The notes under the pieces: generated by a model
The model's input: the letters and a program-made list of their open reading frames with translations, nothing else
Database searches by the model: none
Told to the model about the DNA's origin: nothing
Position numbers and translations under genes: made by a program
Origin: Allobosea sp. 47.2.35
GTDB lineage: Bacteria > Pseudomonadota > Alphaproteobacteria > Rhizobiales > Beijerinckiaceae
NCBI RefSeq assembly: GCF_024655635.1
Contig: NZ_JANLGI010000016.1
Coordinates: forward strand, 1 to 64,000
DNA: 64,000 nucleotides
Direction of reading: 5' to 3'
Shown here: piece after piece, positions 36,043-44,261 of the stretch
Numbering within the stretch: the stretch's first letter is position 1
Layout: each line of letters opens with the position of its first letter

Positions 36043-38313
36043 TCAGAAGCGCGCCTTCAGCCCGGCATAGAAGGCGCGGCCGGTGCCAGGCAGGAACGCC
36101 GCCTGGTCGGAGCGCGCCTGATCGACGATCAGCGTCGAGGAAGCGTAGGTCTTGTCGAAGACGTTGCTGACTTCGCCGAAGGCAGTGACGCAGTCGTTGA
36201 TCCGGTATTCGGTGCGCAGGTCGACCAAGGCATAGGGGTCCGCATAGAGCGTGTTCATGTTGTCGACCGGCGTCTTTTCTGGGTTCCAACGTAGCGAGGC
36301 CTGCAGCATCCAGGCCTGCGTCGCCTGGTATTGCAGCGTGGCGTTGATGAGGTGGCGCGGCGCGCCGGCGATGCGGTTGTTGCCGCGCGTCGGATCGTTG
36401 TCGAAGCGGAAGTCCTGGTAGGTGTAGGCGAGGCGTCCGGTCAGCTGCTCGAAGATCTTGGCGCCGAGCCCGAGCTCCACGCCGAAATGCGTGGTCTTGT
36501 CAGCATTGATCGCGCCAAGCGAGGCGCCGGTCGCGTCGCGCAGGCTGAGCAGCTCGTTGTCGACCCACGAATAGTAGACGACGCCGTCCCAGGAATAGTC
36601 GCCCTGTCGGCCGCGCCAGCCGCCTTCCAGCGTCGTGCCGGTCTGCGCCTTCAACGCGGGCGTGGAGAACACCGCCGCAGCCGCCATGGGCGCGCCGGGA
36701 TTGGGGCGGCCTGGGCTGCTGTTGGGCGTGCCATTGATCGTGGCGAGCAGGTCCTCATGGGTCGGCGGCTCGAAGCTCTTCGACAAGGCCGCGAAGACGA
36801 TCTGGTCCGTACTCGGCCGCCAGCTCAGGCCGAGGCTCGGGCTCCAGCCGTCATAGCTGCGCCCGTAGCTCGAGTCCTGCCGGGGAACCGAGCCGTTCGG
36901 CAGCAGGGCATAGGGCGAGGCGGGGTAATAGGCATTGGTCGGGCGGCGCGCGGCGGCATAGGTATCGCTGTTGTCGCGGGTCGCATGGGCATAGGAGATG
37001 GCCGGCGAGAGCGTCACGCTCTGCCAGACCGGGATGTTGGCGCCGGCATAGAGCGAGAGCGCGCTCGCATCGAGATCGCTCTCGCCGAACAGTGCGCCCG
37101 TAGTCCCGCCCTGGTTGAGATAGTTCTCGCGCTTCGCCGAGCCGACGACGTATTGCGCGGTCGTCTCGAAGAGCGGCAGCGGTGTAGCCTGGTCCGGCTT
37201 GTAGGCGTAGCGCGCGACGGCGGTGAAATCGCCGCCCTTGGTGACCCGGACGCCCGAGGAAATCGGGAAGCGGAACATGTCGTCCGTGTAGGTGTAGCCG
37301 AGGCCCAGATCGACGAGATGCGGCCCGAATTCCGCCGTCGTGCGATTGCCGATGAAGAACTGCTTCGTCTCGCGCCGCGGGCGGTCTCGCAGGACGTTGG
37401 GGCCGGGGTCGACCGCTATGCCATTGACCACGCGGGGGCCGCCATGAACCTGCTTCGGGTCAGTGCGCAGCCCCTGCTTGGTCAGCGGGCCGGCGACATC
37501 GAAGCTCAGATCGGTGTAGCCGATGAAGAAGCGGGTCTTGATGTTTTCGGTCAGGGCCACGCCGACATTGCCGCTGACGCTGGCGCGTTGCGATTCATTG
37601 TAGACGCGGTAGCCGTCGCGGCGGCTGAAATCGCCCTGGATCAGCGCGTCGACGCCCTCGCCGCGATAGCCGGTCTGATCGGAGAGATTGACCTGTCCGA
37701 AGCTGCCGCCCGAGACCTGCACCTGCGTGCCGGGCGCGCTGTTGCCGGTCGGCGAGACGAAGTTGAGGGCGCCGCCAAGCACCGTGGCGCCGAGCCGATG
37801 CGAGGTCTGGCCGCGATAGACCTCGATCGACTGCGCCTGGAGCGGGTTTGCGAGGCCGACGATGTAGGAGCCGTCGGCGCGGTTGAGCGGCAGCCCGTCG
37901 CGCAGCACGAGGATGCCGCGCTCGACCGGGTTCTGCTGCAGGCCGGAGCCACGGATCTGAATGCGTGGCTGGTCGTTGCCGCCGAAGAACTCCTGCACCA
38001 CGACGCCGGGCGCGTCCTGCAGGGCCCGGGCCAACGTCAGGTTGCCGCTTTGCGGAATGTCCTCGGCCGTCAGCAGCGTCGCGCCCCCGGCGGTTGCGAA
38101 GAAGCGATCCCGCACGAAGGCCGGCACGCCGGCCGCGGCGCCCTCGACCACGATCGTGTCGAGAACGATCGCCGAGCCGGGGGAGGCTGACTGAGCGAGG
38201 CACGCCTGTGTCGACACGGTCGTCAGCAGAGTCGCGAGCGTCAGCCGACCGAAACCGGCGATCCGGCGCGGCGCGCGCGCAGCGACGCAGAGGTGTTCAT
38301 TGCGGGTCGTCAT
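36043..38313 (-). CDS. TonB-dependent outer-membrane receptor
   Basis: 756 residues. A long signal region ends near CLAQS; the TonB box may be around IVLDTIVVEGA; the plug domain includes LARALQDAPGVVVQEF, IQIRGSGLQQ and GILVLRDGLPLNRADGSY; the 22-strand barrel ends in GRAFYAGLKARF with the required C-terminal Phe. It looks closest to siderophore or metal-chelate receptors, but the ligand is not evident. It is the first gene of the - strand importer unit and is divergent from an Rrf2 regulator across a 390-bp AT-rich gap. Confidence 0.9.
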   Translation of the reverse strand: MTTRNEHLCVAARAPRRIAGFGRLTLATLLTTVSTQACLAQSASPGSAIVLDTIVVEGAAAGVPAFVRDRFFATAGGATLLTAEDIPQSGNLTLARALQDAPGVVVQEFFGGNDQPRIQIRGSGLQQNPVERGILVLRDGLPLNRADGSYIVGLANPLQAQSIEVYRGQTSHRLGATVLGGALNFVSPTGNSAPGTQVQVSGGSFGQVNLSDQTGYRGEGVDALIQGDFSRRDGYRVYNESQRASVSGNVGVALTENIKTRFFIGYTDLSFDVAGPLTKQGLRTDPKQVHGGPRVVNGIAVDPGPNVLRDRPRRETKQFFIGNRTTAEFGPHLVDLGLGYTYTDDMFRFPISSGVRVTKGGDFTAVARYAYKPDQATPLPLFETTAQYVVGSAKRENYLNQGGTTGALFGESDLDASALSLYAGANIPVWQSVTLSPAISYAHATRDNSDTYAAARRPTNAYYPASPYALLPNGSVPRQDSSYGRSYDGWSPSLGLSWRPSTDQIVFAALSKSFEPPTHEDLLATINGTPNSSPGRPNPGAPMAAAAVFSTPALKAQTGTTLEGGWRGRQGDYSWDGVVYYSWVDNELLSLRDATGASLGAINADKTTHFGVELGLGAKIFEQLTGRLAYTYQDFRFDNDPTRGNNRIAGAPRHLINATLQYQATQAWMLQASLRWNPEKTPVDNMNTLYADPYALVDLRTEYRINDCVTAFGEVSNVFDKTYASSTLIVDQARSDQAAFLPGTGRAFYAGLKARF

Positions 38314-38703
38314 GATCTCGACGCCTTCTGAAGAGTGGAACGAAAGAGGGAAGGCGGCGTCCGTCCTGTGGACTCGCTTCGCTGATGGCGGGACCGAGTC
38401 TGCCGGCGAGAGCCGGGGCCGGTGCGATTCAAACTGACGTTCCGCATGGGAGTATTTTAAATAGGAATTTCAGATGGCACTTTTCCTACGTGCGGAGGCG
38501 GAAGCTGTAAACTCCGATCTGCGGGGTGCGACATGTTGTTACATGTCTATGATTGTGCATTATCTGCTCAAGCGCTGCTGATTCTGATATTATATTTGAA
38601 TTAATCTAGATTAAAGAAGATGTTGATGTGGATATATTACGCCGCGACCTCGGCAAAATGCTAGGGGATTACTGGGTCGCGGCAGGGAGAGACGGATTCT
38701 GGA
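38314..38703. other. AT-rich divergent promoter region (TonB receptor / Rrf2 gene)
   Basis: 390 bp with no gene. From about 38440 to 38640 it is far richer in A and T than anything nearby, as expected for two divergent promoters. It contains one perfect palindrome (38601-38614) and a TATTTTAAATA tract near 38451. No NnrR-type box was found here, so this unit seems to be under separate control. Confidence 0.6.
38601..38614. promoter_or_regulatory. Perfect AT-rich palindrome, possible Rrf2-family operator
   Basis: TTAATCTAGATTAA reads the same on both strands. It lies 90 bp before the Rrf2-family start and about 290 bp before the TonB receptor start. Rrf2 regulators bind AT-rich dyads, so it may be the operator of the adjacent regulator. 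No second copy was seen in the window. Confidence 0.45.
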
Positions 38704-39135
38704 ATGCGGTTGACCCAATTCAGTGAATACGCGCTGCGGCTCCTCATCTTCGCGGCGGCTCATCCCGACCGCTTGGTCACCGTCGAAGAAGCAGCGGCCT
38801 CATACGACATTTCGCGAACGCATCTGATGAAGGTGGCCAACCTCCTCGTGCGGCACGATTTCCTCAAGGGCGTGCGCGGGCGTTCGGGCGGGCTGACGCT
38901 GGCGCTGCAGCCGGAGGCGATTTCGCTGGGTGCGATCATCCGCGTGACGGAGCCGGCCTTTTCCATCGTGGAATGCTTTGGCGAGGCGGAGGGGCGTTCG
39001 CTTTTGAGCCTGGATCGTTGGCGCGGCATCCTCTCCGGGGCGATGGAGGTTTTTCTGGCCGAGCTCGACAGATATTCGCTGCGCGACCTCGCCGCTGATC
39101 CCGAGCGTTTCGGCATCGGCCGGCCGGCTGCCTGA
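38704..39135 (+). CDS. Rrf2/NsrR-like regulator with one cluster Cys only
   Basis: 143 residues. MRLTQFSEYALRLLIFAAAH and ISRTHLMKVANLLVRHDFLK with GRSGGLTLA form the Rrf2 winged helix and closely resemble NsrR. NsrR binds its NO-sensing iron-sulfur cluster with Cys91, Cys96 and Cys102. Here Cys91 is present (IVECFGEAEGRSLLS), but by ungapped alignment the other two are Glu and Ser, and there is no other Cys in the protein. It may sense NO or iron in another way, use a partner, or be cluster-free. It reads away from the TonB receptor. Confidence 0.85.
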   Translation: MRLTQFSEYALRLLIFAAAHPDRLVTVEEAAASYDISRTHLMKVANLLVRHDFLKGVRGRSGGLTLALQPEAISLGAIIRVTEPAFSIVECFGEAEGRSLLSLDRWRGILSGAMEVFLAELDRYSLRDLAADPERFGIGRPAA

Positions 39136-39171
39136 GATGTCCTCATATGCCCTGCGGCGATCGACAGCTGC

Positions 39172-39185
39172 TTGCGTCGGCGCAA
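39172..39185. promoter_or_regulatory. Perfect NnrR-type box upstream of FmdE-like gene
   Basis: TTGCGTCGGCGCAA is a perfect TTGCG-N4-CGCAA dyad, 85 bp before the ATG at 39271. It brings the two-gene unit that follows into the same predicted regulon as nir and nor. Confidence 0.72.
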
Positions 39186-39270
39186 AAGGCGCGCCGCCAG
39201 ATTGCGCTAGATTGGAGCAGTTTTTCGGATGCTCGGGCGCGGTGCGCCCGGTTGAGATCGAGGTGGCTTG

Positions 39271-39909
39271 ATGACGTTTCCGTCCTTTTTTGCGCAGGCT
39301 CCGCGCCTCAAGGTGAGGGATCCGCTCGCTGCCTTTCTCGGCGCCAGCGAAGATGGCATCCTGGATTACAGCTACGAGGATGCGGTGCGCCTTGCCGGCC
39401 ATTCCTGCCCAGCCGTCGCAGGCGCCTATCTGATGGTCATCAACGGCCTTTCCTACCTCTATGAAGACGAACTGCCGGAGCGCGGCGGCGTCGAGGTGCT
39501 GATGCGGGACGAGCGCGACCAGGGGACGACTGGCGTTCTGGCCTCAGTCGTGACGCTGCTCACCGGAGCTACGGCGGAAAGCGGCTTTCACGGCATCGGC
39601 CCGGCGCATCGTTTTGCCCGGCGTGACCTGCTTCGGTTCGGGGCCGACATCGAAGGGGTCATGGCGCTGCGCCGCCGCGACACCGGGCAGGGGGTGGTTG
39701 TCGACATCGACACCGGAGCGGTGCCGCATGCCGAGGAGATGGCCGCCGTCATGCCTCGGGCCGTATCCGGGCAGGCCGATGAGGCGGGCCTCTCCAGCTT
39801 CGCCGCGCTCTGGCAGGATCGCGTCCGCCGCATGCTCATCGATCATGCGGACGATCCCAAGCTGATCCATCTCTACGACTGGGAGGCAGCCGATGCCCCG
39901 GTGGCCTGA
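39271..39909 (+). CDS. FmdE-like hypothetical protein
   Basis: 212 residues from the ATG at 39271 (a TTG one codon earlier is possible). AVRLAGHSCPAVAGAYLMVI near residue 40 resembles the GHxCPG metal-site motif of FmdE-family proteins, named after a gene next to a molybdenum enzyme; the match is weak elsewhere. GTTGVLASVVTLLTGATAE is the other conserved-looking stretch. It overlaps the DUF1971 gene by 17 bp and follows a perfect NnrR-type box, so a role in nitrite/NO metabolism is likely but undefined. Confidence 0.6.
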   Translation: MTFPSFFAQAPRLKVRDPLAAFLGASEDGILDYSYEDAVRLAGHSCPAVAGAYLMVINGLSYLYEDELPERGGVEVLMRDERDQGTTGVLASVVTLLTGATAESGFHGIGPAHRFARRDLLRFGADIEGVMALRRRDTGQGVVVDIDTGAVPHAEEMAAVMPRAVSGQADEAGLSSFAALWQDRVRRMLIDHADDPKLIHLYDWEAADAPVA

Positions 39910-40171
39910 GGGGCTCGTCGCTTATCGGCGTTCGCCAGAGTTTACCGAAGACACCATTCCGGGCGGCCTGCTCAAGGCTCATGCCACGAAGCCGGGCGTC
40001 TGGGCCAAGCTGCATGTGCTCGCCGGCTCGTTGCGCTTCCGCGATCTGCAGAACGGCGAAGAATTGCTGCTGTCAGAGGGCGTCCATCCGCAGATATTCC
40101 CGGCCTCGTTGCACGAGGTCGAGCCTTGCGGCCCCATTCGCTTCTTCGTGGAGTTCTACAAGCCGCAGTGA
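39893..40171 (+). CDS. DUF1971 (YeaR/TehB-like cupin) protein
   Basis: 92 residues, single small beta-rich domain: PEFTEDTIPGGLLKAHATK, VWAKLHVLAGSLRFRDL and FFVEFYKP. The E. coli relative YeaR is induced by nitrate and NO. The biochemical role is unknown. It overlaps the FmdE-like gene and converges on the NnrR gene 18 bp away. Confidence 0.8.
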   Translation: MPRWPEGLVAYRRSPEFTEDTIPGGLLKAHATKPGVWAKLHVLAGSLRFRDLQNGEELLLSEGVHPQIFPASLHEVEPCGPIRFFVEFYKPQ

Positions 40172-40189
40172 GGCACGCGGATCATCCCG

Positions 40190-40882
40190 CTACTTCACGT
40201 TCTCGGCGAGCCGTTTCAGCGCAGGCGCATCGCAAACCACGAGCTTCTGCCGGCCGCCTTCGACCAGTCCCTGCGTCTCCCAGGCGCTGAGGATGCGCGA
40301 GACCGTATGCAGGGTGGTTCCGGTCATTTCTGCGATGTCGCGGCGCGAGATCGGAAAATCAACGCGCATGCCGGCCACATCGCGTTTCCCGGCCTGCTCG
40401 ATCAGTCGCAGCACGGCATGGGCCACGCGGCGCTCGACTTCCTCGGTGGACATCTCGCGGATGCGTGTATGGGCCTCGTCGAGACGCTGGCCGATGGTCC
40501 GTATGGCGTTCATCGCCAGGTGCGGATTGTCTTCGACGAAGCTGTCCCAGGATTCGCTCGGCCATGCCGAAACGAGGCTGTCGACGGCGGCCGTCGCGGT
40601 TCCCGGATAGTCGGGGCGGCTGAGTGCGCGCGTAAAGCCGAACAGGTCCCCGGGGTGGACGACACGGACGATGATCTGCTGACCATCACGCGTCACCTGC
40701 GTCACCTTGAGCCGGCCATGCAGCAGGAGATAGAAGGCCTTTGCCGGATCGCCCTGCTCGAAGACCGCCTCGCCCTGGGGAATTCGCCGCGCGCTCGCTT
40801 GCGCGGTCATGCGGTCGAGCTGCGCGTCGCTCATGGCCGCGAAAAGCGGGATGCTACGCAGCACGCTGCGATCCAAAGCCAC
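40190..40882 (-). CDS. nnrR: Crp-Fnr family regulator, NnrR/Dnr type
   Basis: 230 residues. The N-terminal cyclic-nucleotide-binding fold (GEAVFEQGDPAKAFYLLLHG) lacks the Fnr cysteine cluster. The C-terminal helix-turn-helix ISRRDIAEMTGTTLHTVSRI has TTLHTVSR as recognition helix, typical of NnrR/Dnr activators, which respond to NO through heme. Its likely targets are the TTGCG-N4-CGCAA boxes in the window. It sits beside norF and norE on the same strand but has its own 100-bp upstream gap. Confidence 0.85.
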   Translation of the reverse strand: MALDRSVLRSIPLFAAMSDAQLDRMTAQASARRIPQGEAVFEQGDPAKAFYLLLHGRLKVTQVTRDGQQIIVRVVHPGDLFGFTRALSRPDYPGTATAAVDSLVSAWPSESWDSFVEDNPHLAMNAIRTIGQRLDEAHTRIREMSTEEVERRVAHAVLRLIEQAGKRDVAGMRVDFPISRRDIAEMTGTTLHTVSRILSAWETQGLVEGGRQKLVVCDAPALKRLAENVK

Positions 40883-40984
40883 GGTGCTGCCTTCCCTGTG
40901 CGCGGTTCCAAACGTGCCCGCATTCTGATTTCACGCAGACGGGATGCGGAATAAGACCGCAATCGCGACAGGGGTTCAAGTGCG

Positions 40985-41254
40985 TCACGATATCCCGGAG
41001 AGCGCGATCCTGGCGCCTGCCAACAGGCATATCAGAGCCGCATAGCCGATCAGGGCGCCGGCCAGCACCACGTTCTCCCGCTGCAGCTGCATGAAGCCCA
41101 GCACGACGAGTATCGCCTTCGTCAGGCTGAGCGCCGCGATGGCCGCGCCCCGAAACCCGGCGGGCAGGACGGAGGCTGCGAGCAGGCTCAGCCCCGTTGC
41201 AACGAACAGGCAGATGAGAATGGCCGGGAGGGGCAGGGCAGGAGAAAAACGCAT
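40985..41254 (-). CDS. norF: NorF-like small membrane protein
   Basis: 89 residues, three hydrophobic helices; PAGFRGAAIAALSLTKAILVVLGFMQLQ matches the prokaryotic COX4/NorF pattern around a central Lys. NorF is an accessory protein of NO reductase. One base separates it from norE. It ends the unit nirK-nirV-norE-norF on the - strand. Confidence 0.8.
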   Translation of the reverse strand: MRFSPALPLPAILICLFVATGLSLLAASVLPAGFRGAAIAALSLTKAILVVLGFMQLQRENVVLAGALIGYAALICLLAGARIALSGIS

Positions 41255-41255
41255 G

Positions 41256-41804
41256 TCAGCCGAGATAGACGACGGGGAGGATCAGGAGCCAGACGAGGTC
41301 GATCAGGTGCCAGATCGTGGCGACGCCGGCGATATGCCTCGGCGTCGGTCGCCAGGCGACGAGCAGCAGCAAGCCGGCGACGAACAGGACATGAGCGAAG
41401 TGGAAGCCGACGATGAGCATGTAGAGCTCGGCGAGGCGTGCTTCCATGGCGGCCAGCGCCGGAAGTTCGTGGGTGAACGCGACGATCTTGAGGCCGCAGA
41501 ATATGAGGCCGCCCAGAGCTGCGGCAATGAGATTGCCTAGTGGCTGCCATCCGGACGCCGCCCGAGCGGCGAAGAAGCCACTGGAGACGAGTATGGCCGT
41601 GGCGATGCCCGCGAGCGGAAGGTCGAGTTCGCCGCGCACGGCAGCCAGCGCAGCGGGATCGAGCATTCCCAACAGCAGGAAGGCGCCGAGCAGAGCGCCG
41701 AAGACGGCGAGCTCGCTCCAGATCAGGATCCAGAGCAGGAGCTCGATGCCACTCCCGGCTTCCGGCTGCGTGGTATCCAGGCCCTCGCGTAACGCGACGT
41801 TCAT
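41256..41804 (-). CDS. norE: NorE, cytochrome oxidase subunit III-like
   Basis: 182 residues with five predicted helices. WILIWSELAVFGALLGAFLLL and the C-terminal ELYMLIVGFHFAHVLFVAGL and WHLIDLVWLLILPVVYLG are subunit-III features. NorE supports full NO reductase activity but carries no cofactor. The start at 41804 overlaps the nirV stop (ATGA). Confidence 0.85.
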   Translation of the reverse strand: MNVALREGLDTTQPEAGSGIELLLWILIWSELAVFGALLGAFLLLGMLDPAALAAVRGELDLPLAGIATAILVSSGFFAARAASGWQPLGNLIAAALGGLIFCGLKIVAFTHELPALAAMEARLAELYMLIVGFHFAHVLFVAGLLLLVAWRPTPRHIAGVATIWHLIDLVWLLILPVVYLG

Positions 41805-42676
41805 GCCGGCAGCAGCCTGCGCAGCCGGTCGCGCCAGCTCTGCTCGCGGACCAGCCGGAAGCCGAGATTGTCGGGCGGAGTCGCCACCGAGCAGCCGCCC
41901 GCCTTCGGGTTGCGAATGAAGAAGCTCATCGGGGCGCGATGCTGGCCCTCGACGACATAGATCCCGCAATTGGTGGTCTCGCTGGTCGTCCGGCCGGCAG
42001 CATCCTGCGTGACGCGCCGTAAGCAGGTCTGCGTCCATTCCCAGACATTGCCGGCGATGTCGTGGACGCCGTGCTCGTTCGCGCCGAAGCTGCCGATCGG
42101 CAGGGGGGCCGGGTCGGAAGCTGCCTTGCGATTGGCTTCTCGTTCGTAGTCTGCAAGCCAGCGCAGCGCCGGGTTGGTCTCGCTGCCGTCCAGGCCCCGC
42201 GCGTCGTCGACGAAGCGCGAGCCGGCGGCCTGAGCCCATTCGCCATCGCTCGGCAGACGCCAGGCGGCGGCTGTCTCGCGAGACAGCCAGTTGGCGTAGT
42301 CGATGGCGTCGGCATGGCTGACGCCAGTCACCGGCAGGTCTCCGCGAGCCGCCGCATGATCGAGGTTCCTACAGGCCCCGGCGCTGATGCAGCGCGCAAA
42401 ATCAGCGGCGGTTACCTGATACCGCATGATCTCGAGCGGCTGCGCGAGCCGGACGGTCACGCGCGGGGCGTCGATCGGGCGGCCCGCGCGGCTGTACTCG
42501 CCGTCGACGCGGTGCAACAGCGTCGCCGGAGGCACGATGGCCGTTTGGGGCATGGGGAAGGCCGGTACGGCGTGGTTCGCGGGGCCGGCGAGCAGAAGTG
42601 CTGCGGCACCCGCCATGAACAGGAAGCCGAGGGAAGTCGTCAGTCTCGGCAGTGAAGTGTTGAGCGTCGTACCCAT
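41801..42676 (-). CDS. nirV: NirV, formylglycine-generating-enzyme-like protein
   Basis: 291 residues. An N-terminal hydrophobic helix (LGFLFMAGAAALLLAGPA) would anchor or export it; the rest is a SUMF1-type fold: ISAGACRNLD, VTGVSHADAIDYANWLSRE, RLPSDGEWAQAAG and HDIAGNVWEWTQTC. NirV is commonly encoded next to nirK and its exact job is not known; maturation of NirK has been suggested. 58 bp and a strong hairpin separate it from nirK. Confidence 0.88.
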   Translation of the reverse strand: MGTTLNTSLPRLTTSLGFLFMAGAAALLLAGPANHAVPAFPMPQTAIVPPATLLHRVDGEYSRAGRPIDAPRVTVRLAQPLEIMRYQVTAADFARCISAGACRNLDHAAARGDLPVTGVSHADAIDYANWLSRETAAAWRLPSDGEWAQAAGSRFVDDARGLDGSETNPALRWLADYEREANRKAASDPAPLPIGSFGANEHGVHDIAGNVWEWTQTCLRRVTQDAAGRTTSETTNCGIYVVEGQHRAPMSFFIRNPKAGGCSVATPPDNLGFRLVREQSWRDRLRRLLPA

Positions 42677-42700
42677 GGCCGGAAGCCCTATTGGGAAGGA

Positions 42701-42725
42701 GCCTCCCCGCTGGTCGCGGGGAGGC
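42701..42725. terminator. Strong hairpin between nirK and nirV
   Basis: GCCTCCCCGC-TGGTC-GCGGGGAGGC, a perfect 10-bp GC-rich stem, lies about 10 bp after the nirK stop. It would reduce but probably not abolish read-through into nirV-norE-norF, and may stabilise nirK mRNA. No U run follows on the - strand. Confidence 0.65.
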
Positions 42726-42734
42726 TGAGAGAAG

Positions 42735-43862
42735 TCAGATGCCGGCCGGGGCCACGATCTGCTTCATCAGGTCGTCGTTCCACTCGCCTTCGACCTTGAA
42801 GTGGCCGGCGGCACCGAGTTCGAACGCCTCGATCAGGTTGTGGTTGACGTAGGCGTAGATCCCCGGCTGCAGGAAGGTGTAGAGCGCCGCCCCCGCACAG
42901 CCGCCGGGGATGAACCAGGTCTCGAGGTCCCGCTCTGGCGGGTTCCGGAACTTGCCCGTCGCCCAGACATAGTCGCCATGGCCACCGATCAGGTGCGGGC
43001 GGGTGTCACGGTTCGCCTGCGAATGCAGGATCAGCACCGTCTCGCCGACCTTGGCGGTGAGCGCGTTCTTGCCGGTCAGGGCGCCGACCTTGCCGTTGAA
43101 GACGACATGGCTCGGGGTCAGCGTGCGCATCGCCTTGGCGACATCCTCATGCGCTTCGCCAGGGCTGGCATAGCGCTTGAACTTGCCGTTCTCGTCGCGC
43201 GGCACGTAGAAGTCCTGCTCGCCGACATAATAGGCCTTGTCGTACTTCAGCGGCTTGCCCTGATGGTCCTTCAGTCCGTCGCGCGGCAGCACCGTGATGG
43301 CGCCGTTCATGCCGGCCGTAACGTGCCAGGGCACCATGCCCGGAGGGGCGCAGTGGTAGACGAATACGCCCGGGCGGGTGGCTTTCCAGCGCAGCACGAC
43401 CTTCTCGCCGGGGTTGACCTCGGTCAGGGCGCCGCCGCCGAGCGCACCTGTCGACGAATGGAAGTCGATGTTGTGCATCAGCTCGTTGGTTTCGGCGTTG
43501 ATCAGCGTCAGCTCGACATAGTCGCCCTCGTGGACAACCATCATCGGGCCCGGGACCGTGCCGTTGAAGGTAAAGGCGAAGGTCTCGGTTCCGGCGTCGT
43601 CAAGAATGATCTTCTTCTCGCGGATGGTCATCGTGAACTCGACGACCTTGGGGCCTCCGGTCGCGACCTGCTCATGCGCATGCACGAAGGGGGGATCGAC
43701 CAGCTTCGGCTTGATGCGCGGCAGCTTCGCAATATCGGCGGCGGTGGCCTTGGTCATCACGGCCTGGGCCTGCGCCGGTGCAGAGGCGGCCTGGACGATC
43801 GCCCCGGTGGCTGCCGCCCCCGCCAGTATGCTACGGCGGGTCAGTTTGAGTTCTTCGCCCAT
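42735..43862 (-). CDS. nirK: Copper-containing nitrite reductase
   Basis: 375 residues from the ATG at 43862 with AAGGAG 12 bases upstream. Tat-type signal [13 protein letters not shown]. Two cupredoxin domains. Type 1 copper: His130, Cys171, His180, Met185 ([13 protein letters not shown]). Type 2 copper: His135, His170, His341. The catalytic Asp133 and His290 ([10 protein letters not shown]) are present. It reduces nitrite to NO in the periplasm with electrons from pseudoazurin. It is first in the unit nirK-nirV-norE-norF and has an NnrR/FNR-type box 71 bp upstream. Confidence 0.96.
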   Translation of the reverse strand: MGEELKLTRRSILAGAAATGAIVQAASAPAQAQAVMTKATAADIAKLPRIKPKLVDPPFVHAHEQVATGGPKVVEFTMTIREKKIILDDAGTETFAFTFNGTVPGPMMVVHEGDYVELTLINAETNELMHNIDFHSSTGALGGGALTEVNPGEKVVLRWKATRPGVFVYHCAPPGMVPWHVTAGMNGAITVLPRDGLKDHQGKPLKYDKAYYVGEQDFYVPRDENGKFKRYASPGEAHEDVAKAMRTLTPSHVVFNGKVGALTGKNALTAKVGETVLILHSQANRDTRPHLIGGHGDYVWATGKFRNPPERDLETWFIPGGCAGAALYTFLQPGIYAYVNHNLIEAFELGAAGHFKVEGEWNDDLMKQIVAPAGI

Positions 43863-43932
43863 GGCTTGTCTCCTTCCAATGACCGTCAATGGATCGGTCA
43901 TGAGCACTTTAGGAGCCTGGCGAATTCGATCT

Positions 43933-43946
43933 TTGTTGCAGCACAA
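43933..43946. promoter_or_regulatory. NnrR/FNR-type box upstream of nirK
   Basis: TTGTTGCAGCACAA has the TTG-N8-CAA frame of the other boxes in the window with 4 of 5 bases of each arm paired. It lies 71 bp upstream of the nirK ATG, close to the spacing seen at other sites. Confidence 0.6.
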
Positions 43947-43976
43947 CATCTCTGACGATTGCCGCTGGACACTAGG

Positions 43977-44261
43977 TCACTCGGCGGCGACCATTGCTGG
44001 CTCCCAGGCCGGCTCATAGGTCAGCGTTACGGTGACGCCCGTGACGCCCTCGACGGCGCCGGCGGCAAAGGCCACGGCCTCCTTCAGGAAGCCGGTGAGC
44101 GGGCAGCCACGCGTGGTCGTCGTCATGGTGATCGCGACCGAACCGTCCGGCGCCGCCGCGATCGCGTAGATCAGGCCGAGGTCGATGATGCTGCGGCCCA
44201 TCTCGGGGTCGAGCACGTCACGCAGCGCGATCTCGACGAGGCGCTCCAGATTGGTGCTCAT
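43977..44261 (-). CDS. DUF59 (MIP18/PaaD-like) metal-sulfur assembly protein
   Basis: 94 residues from the ATG at 44261, overlapping the stop of the gene upstream by ATGA. LRDVLDPEMGRSIIDLGLIY and the Cys-bearing TTTTRGCPLTGFLKEAV are the DUF59 motifs. Family members help insert Fe-S clusters or deliver metals. It ends the five-gene unit that starts at 46754 or 46496 and precedes nirK by 114 bp. A client could be an iron or copper protein of NO or nitrite reduction; this is inference. Confidence 0.85.
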   Translation of the reverse strand: MSTNLERLVEIALRDVLDPEMGRSIIDLGLIYAIAAAPDGSVAITMTTTTRGCPLTGFLKEAVAFAAGAVEGVTGVTVTLTYEPAWEPAMVAAE

